Both the position numbers and the translations under genes were made by a program. The notes under the pieces were generated by a model, which saw only the letters and a program-made list of their open reading frames with translations, was not told where the DNA came from and did no database searches. 64,000 nucleotides of DNA from Paraburkholderia sp. NMBU_R16. GTDB taxonomy: Bacteria; Pseudomonadota; Gammaproteobacteria; Burkholderiales; Burkholderiaceae. The stretch covers positions 24,806 to 88,805 of the forward strand of contig NZ_JAAAYE010000026.1 in assembly GCF_013282575.1 (NCBI RefSeq). Reading direction: 5' to 3'. Of this stretch, positions 60,483-64,000 are shown piece after piece (the first letter of the stretch is position 1; each line of letters begins with the position of its first letter).

Positions 60483-61343
60483 TTAACGCGAGCGGGCCGC
60501 GCGCCAGGCGATCCAGAGCTTGCGAATCGGTGTCAGCGCGATGCGTTGATGAAGCACGCGATAGCCGTCTCGTTCGATTTCGTCGAGCAGCGCGAGCGCC
60601 ATGGCCGATTGAGCCCGCAGCGTACGCTGCGTCTTGCGTTCCGATTGCGGGATGCCGGCCAGCGAGGCCACGATGGCCTCGCGCGCACGCCTCGTCTGAA
60701 ACCGCATGAGCTCGTTGAAGGCGGGCGTGTACTTGCGGTTGATGAGCTCCGCCGCGCTGACCTGGAACCGCTGCAGTTCGTCGATCGGAATATAGATGCG
60801 GCCGTGGCGCGCGTCGTTGCCGAGTTCCTGCACGAGCTGAGCCAGCATCAACGCGTTGCCGAGCGGCGGCGCCCATTGCGTGGCCGCCGCCGTGTCCCGG
60901 GCGGTGACGCGCGCCACGGCAAGCGCGAATGCGCCTCCGACTTGCTCGATATAGCTGCGCAGGTTGGGGTAGTCGAGATAGCGTGCCTGGTTCAGATCCA
61001 TCTCGAAGCCGTCGACGAGCGCCTGCAGCGTAGCCGCTTCGCCGCCGATGTCCGCGCGGTGCTCGGCTAGCGCAACCGATACCGGATGCGTCGGTCGTCC
61101 GGCCGCGAGCGAGGCGAGCTCCTGTTGCCACCACGCGAGCTTGGTCCTGCCGATGGCGGGATCGCTCGTCTCCCTCGCCGCTTGTTCGAGTTCACGGCGC
61201 AGCGCGAACAGCGCGGTCAGCAGCGGCTGCTTCGCAAGCGGCGCCTGGCGCAGCGCGTAGTAGACGCTGGAGCCCGGCGGGGCGGCTTTTTGCGCACAGT
61301 ACTCGTCGAAGTGACCTTGGGTCGAACTGGATTGTTGTGACAC
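60483..61343 (-). CDS. Squalene/phytoene synthase-family protein with altered Asp motif
   Basis: A 286-residue member of the trans-isoprenyl synthase family. The fold markers are clear: SSVYYALRQAP near 25, LTALFALRREL near 40, KLAWWQQEL near 68 and NDARHGRIYIPIDEL near 175. However, the first aspartate-rich motif, usually R-E-x-D-D-x-x-D, reads RRELEQAARETSD, so the Mg-diphosphate-binding aspartates are mostly missing. The second motif keeps only NDARHGR. It may be a non-catalytic or altered-function relative (NDUFAF6-like) rather than HpnD/CrtB. No other hopanoid genes are adjacent. Confidence 0.85.
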   Translation of the reverse strand: MSQQSSSTQGHFDEYCAQKAAPPGSSVYYALRQAPLAKQPLLTALFALRRELEQAARETSDPAIGRTKLAWWQQELASLAAGRPTHPVSVALAEHRADIGGEAATLQALVDGFEMDLNQARYLDYPNLRSYIEQVGGAFALAVARVTARDTAAATQWAPPLGNALMLAQLVQELGNDARHGRIYIPIDELQRFQVSAAELINRKYTPAFNELMRFQTRRAREAIVASLAGIPQSERKTQRTLRAQSAMALALLDEIERDGYRVLHQRIALTPIRKLWIAWRAARSR

Positions 61344-61435
61344 GTCCGTAAAACTGATGAGAGGCGGCAGGTGCGGAGTGCGGATACTACCTCATCCCGA
61401 CACGCCGCTCCTCACGCGGGCCTGCTTGCGCGAAC

Positions 61436-62266
61436 TCACGCCGCCGGCGATCGGATACCGGTCTCGTCGAGAAAGCGGAGCACATGGCCGGCTCCCCCTT
61501 TCGTCCAGACATCGACATGGTCTGCACCATCGACCACGGCAAGCCGGCGCGGAGCACGCACTCCCGCGTACAGCTGCGCGAACTGCCGCGGGGGAATGAC
61601 TCCGTCCGCGTTGCCACCGTAGATCAGCACCGGCACGCGTACCGCGCCGATCTTGCGCAGGTTGTCGTAGCGATCGCGCACGAGCCAACGTACCGGCAGC
61701 CGCGGGAAACGGGTAACAGCGACATCGGCGATGCAGGTGAAGGGGGCCTCGAGAACGAGCGCCTCGATCGCGAACTCGGTGGCGAGCTGGACGGCGACGC
61801 CCGAACCGAGGGAGTAGCCGTGCAGCACGACGCGCGGGGTCTGCCGCAGGGCGAACTCGATCGCCGCTCGGCCGTCGGCATAAAGGCCAGCTTCGCGCGG
61901 CTTGCCCGCGTTGCCCCCATAGCCGCGATACTCGGCGAGCAGGACGCCGTAGCCGGCCGCGATCAGATCGTGTGCGATATGCACGCGCTGCGAAAGATCC
62001 TCGCCGTTGCCGTGAAAGAGTACGACGACGCGGCCGTCGGCTTGCGCAGGCGGCTTATAGCGAACGCTCAGCGCGAGTCCGTCCTGCGTTCTCAGCGTGA
62101 CGCGTTCGAGTCGGTCCGCGGCAGGGTTGGGGGCGAGCGCGCGAATCTTTTCGAGTGGATAAATGAGCCGGCCCTGGAGCCAGAGCACGGCTGCGAAGGC
62201 GGAACCGACGCCGAGCCCGGCAACGCCGGCAGCCGACAAGAGCGCGAGACGAGATGGGCGCTTCAT
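61436..62266 (-). CDS. Alpha/beta hydrolase (Bem46/ABHD13-like) with N-terminal membrane anchor
   Basis: A 276-residue alpha/beta hydrolase. An N-terminal hydrophobic segment LALLSAAGVAGLGVGSAFAA (residues about 6-26) is a likely membrane anchor. Oxyanion region VVVLFHGNGED near 82, nucleophile elbow LHGYSLGSG near 148, catalytic Asp in GGNADGVIP near 218 and His in VDGADHVDVW near 246. Its ATG overlaps the upstream stop codon in an ATGA at 62263-62266, with GGGAGG upstream, so it is coupled to the preceding gene. Substrate unknown. Confidence 0.9.
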   Translation of the reverse strand: MKRPSRLALLSAAGVAGLGVGSAFAAVLWLQGRLIYPLEKIRALAPNPAADRLERVTLRTQDGLALSVRYKPPAQADGRVVVLFHGNGEDLSQRVHIAHDLIAAGYGVLLAEYRGYGGNAGKPREAGLYADGRAAIEFALRQTPRVVLHGYSLGSGVAVQLATEFAIEALVLEAPFTCIADVAVTRFPRLPVRWLVRDRYDNLRKIGAVRVPVLIYGGNADGVIPPRQFAQLYAGVRAPRRLAVVDGADHVDVWTKGGAGHVLRFLDETGIRSPAA

Positions 62267-63696
62267 CGATGCGAACCTCCCGAAGGGAATTGTTTCTGGG
62301 ACTGCGCCGCAAGCTCCGTACATTCGATGCCGAAGACGCGTCCGTGGCGGTGCATCAGCGCCTCGAAATCAGCCGGTGCGAGCAGCGGCGGCGGATCGTG
62401 AAGGGGGCGAGCCTGCGCGAGCGCGCGGGCAAAACGAGCGAACGTGGCGAAGTCGAGCGGATAGCGCGCCGTATCGACGCCGACGAAGCGCCCGGCCCGC
62501 GCGGCACGATCGAGCAGGGCGCGCCACCGGGCGATCGAAGCCAGCCCGATGCTTTCCGTGCCGTGCGAGAAAAGCATCAGATCGATCTCATCGAATGGCG
62601 CCGTGCCGGAGAGAAAGCGTTCGAGTGCGCGGGCGGAGGGTTCCACACAAAAAAGCAGCCAGAGCGGAATGGCGCGAAGCCGCAGCGTCGTGAACGGATC
62701 CATGAGAATGAACGAATCGACGACGAGCCGGGTCGCCTCGATACCGAGCGACCGGTACCACGTCCGATAGATCGCCGCGGCCGCGAAGCTCATCGATTCG
62801 GGCGAGCGAAAGCGGATTTCGACGACGCGCCAGTTCATCTGCTGCGCGAGCTCGACGATATCGTCATGTAATGCGGCGTCGAAGCCCCACTCGGCCTCCG
62901 GTGCGACATCGTTCGGCTCCGGCGGCTCCCAGCGGTGCCGAGTACAGCCGTAGCGCGCCAGGTACTCGCGCACGCGCGGGCCGCCGCGCAAGTATTCGTC
63001 TTCCGTGGCACCGCCTGTTGCGCCGAATTGATAGAGCGAACGATCGCCTGTACGCGTCACGGGCCAGCTCCGTGTGCATTCGATGACAAAAAGGGTACCG
63101 CCGGGGGCGAGACTGCGCAGCAGAAATTCACGATGAGCGAGCGGTAACGCGCGATGCTTGAGACGAAAGTAGCGCATGGTCCGCAGCATCAGCCGGTCCT
63201 GATTCGGATCCTGCATCTGGTGGACGGCGATGCGTGGATCGGCTTCCAGCAACGAATCGACGATGCGGCGGCCTGCTTCGAATCCTTGCCGGGCATCGTC
63301 CGGATCGCTGGGTGCCGCCCGGACCGGACACAGGAACGTTTGCGGAAGCCATGGCACGCCCATCGCTGCAGCCAGGTGCACGAGCGCTCCGTTCGACGAG
63401 CCGATGAACGCCGCGCGATAGGGGCGCGTGGGGTAAGCGTCCGTGATCCATTGCGCAATACGCTCGATATCGAGGCGACGGGCGGCGCGAGCGGTGATCC
63501 CCTCGCTCATGCCGCCGATCGCATAGGCCCACTCGCGCCCCGTTCTGGGCAGCCGATTGATCGCCGGCATAGCGGCGTCGAGCCACGGCGACTGGCTGAG
63601 GCTCGAGAACGCCTTGCCACGCAGTGAAGCGGCAAGTGCTTGAACCATGGCAGCGGCTGAATCGAAGCGTGCAATGCCGCGAGGGGGACGGGTCAT
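62263..63696 (-). CDS. Large hypothetical protein with alpha/beta-hydrolase-like N-terminal part
   Basis: A 477-residue protein I do not recognise. The N-terminal half contains AAFIGSSNGALVHLAAAMG near 115, which looks like a G-x-S-x-G nucleophile elbow in a hydrolase fold, and PWLPQTFLCPVR. A middle segment FLLRSLAPGGTLFVIECTRS looks methyltransferase-like. The remainder has YQFGATGGATEDEYL and LLFCVEPSARALERFL. GGGGAG precedes ATG 63696. Its start overlaps the previous stop (TGATG) and its stop overlaps the next start (ATGA), so three genes form one coupled unit with two alpha/beta hydrolases. Confidence 0.7.
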   Translation of the reverse strand: MTRPPRGIARFDSAAAMVQALAASLRGKAFSSLSQSPWLDAAMPAINRLPRTGREWAYAIGGMSEGITARAARRLDIERIAQWITDAYPTRPYRAAFIGSSNGALVHLAAAMGVPWLPQTFLCPVRAAPSDPDDARQGFEAGRRIVDSLLEADPRIAVHQMQDPNQDRLMLRTMRYFRLKHRALPLAHREFLLRSLAPGGTLFVIECTRSWPVTRTGDRSLYQFGATGGATEDEYLRGGPRVREYLARYGCTRHRWEPPEPNDVAPEAEWGFDAALHDDIVELAQQMNWRVVEIRFRSPESMSFAAAAIYRTWYRSLGIEATRLVVDSFILMDPFTTLRLRAIPLWLLFCVEPSARALERFLSGTAPFDEIDLMLFSHGTESIGLASIARWRALLDRAARAGRFVGVDTARYPLDFATFARFARALAQARPLHDPPPLLAPADFEALMHRHGRVFGIECTELAAQSQKQFPSGGSHR

Positions 63697-63961
63697 CACG
63701 CAAGCTCCCCGGCCGATGCCGCGGCGCGTGCGTGCTCCAGGAGGAACGGCTCGATAGCGAACGCGAGGCTCCACGGATTCACATAGTTGAGCGTGTGCGT
63801 GCCGCCTTCGAGTCGAAGCGAAGCGCCGCGCGGCAGCGCACGCGTGAGCTCGTCGGCCCAGCGCGGTGGCACGTGCCGCGCGTCAAACAAGATGAGAGCA
63901 GCGCGTCAATCAGGATGAGAGTACTGGCGTGGCGGCAGCGGTGAAGGGCGTAGCCCGGAAC
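63696..63961 (-). pseudogene. C-terminal fragment of an alpha/beta hydrolase, frameshifted by a 23-bp duplication
   Basis: Reading leftward, VPGYALHRCRHASTLILID continues in one frame up to the duplication, and ARHVPPRWADELTRALPRGASL, with catalytic His in EGGTHTLNYV, continues in another. Removing one 23-bp copy joins them as LILIDARHVPP, a normal alpha/beta-hydrolase stretch. The gene is cut off by the adapter at 63962. Because it touches the adapter, the shift may be an assembly error and the gene intact in the organism. Confidence 0.65.
63878..63921. repeat. Imperfect 21-nt direct repeat, period 23
   Basis: Copies at 63878-63898 and 63901-63921 share the form GCGCGTCAA.CA.GATGAGAG and differ at two positions. 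The 23-nt period is not a multiple of three and breaks the reading frame of the last gene. Confidence 0.85.
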
Positions 63962-64000
63962 CTGTCTCTTATACACATCTGACGCTGCCGACGAGTAAGC
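63962..64000. other. Illumina Nextera (Tn5 mosaic end) adapter, artefact
   Basis: CTGTCTCTTATACACATCT at 63962-63980 is the 19-bp Tn5 mosaic end, followed by GACGCTGCCGACGA, the rest of the Nextera i5-side transposase adapter, and six bases that could be index. This is library sequence, not genome. Confidence 0.97.

Noticed and set aside
63779..63976. Leftward ORF beginning MYKRQ
   Set aside because: Its start lies inside the Tn5/Nextera adapter; MYKRQ is the translation of the mosaic end.

Overview
The window is a GC-rich bacterial chromosome segment, most like Burkholderia sensu lato (Burkholderia, Paraburkholderia, Trinickia and relatives). The basis is gene content and protein resemblance: a RisA/RisS-type OmpR/EnvZ pair, FlhDC flagellar control, PuuE/UraD/Alc/AllA/PuuD purine breakdown, AhpC/AhpD, PBP1a, Mfd and IspD/IspF. 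Genes are densely packed with frequent 1-4 bp stop/start overlaps. I saw no rRNA, tRNA, insertion sequence, prophage or CRISPR array. The genus is an inference; no search was run.

Layout. 1-4.7 kb: a truncated LysR gene divergent from a YdiJ-type FAD/Fe-S dehydrogenase, whose 3' end overlaps the antisense flhC of a normal flhDC operon. 4.9-11.6 kb: mixed genes (YdjM-like membrane protein, glycosyltransferase, Mn catalase divergent from a PSD-like decarboxylase, DUF1992, tadA, ldcA). 11.7-18.3 kb: a GntR regulator and a six-gene operon taking allantoin to glyoxylate and urea (permease, racemase, PuuE, UraD, Alc, AllA). 18.3-22.3 kb: the most unusual part, a gene for a cyclic-nucleotide-binding/winged-helix/FliG-like fusion protein, then a second MotA/MotB-type stator pair, a 46-codon ORF and an orphan flhD. 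22.3-31.6 kb: purine genes resume with PuuD, UraH, an 8-oxoguanine/guanine-type deaminase, a LysR regulator and a BMP-family nucleoside ABC transporter. 31.7-46 kb: dodecin, a 3-hydroxyisobutyrate/tartronate-semialdehyde-type reductase, two sensor kinases, MscL, two chemoreceptors, a Baeyer-Villiger monooxygenase, a TPR protein, PspA and a ribbon-helix-helix protein. 46.4-61.3 kb: housekeeping genes PBP1a, threonine dehydratase-like, ArgE, Mfd, IspD, IspF, AhpD, AhpC, RisS, RisA and a squalene-synthase relative. 61.4-63.7 kb: a coupled alpha/beta-hydrolase locus.

How it fits together. The two purine blocks describe import of purine or nucleoside, deamination, urate oxidation by membrane PuuD, ring opening by UraH/UraD/PuuE and cleavage by Alc/AllA to glyoxylate and urea. 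The reductase at 32.1 kb could handle tartronate semialdehyde derived from glyoxylate. The stator/FliG-like/FlhD module lies between the blocks. A perfect 16-bp palindrome equal to a LacI/PurR-type operator precedes the orphan flhD, so a link between purine state and motility is possible but untested.

Data quality. The last 39 bases carry an Illumina Nextera (Tn5 mosaic end) adapter, and a 23-bp imperfect duplication just inside it shifts the frame of the last gene. The right edge should not be read as biology.
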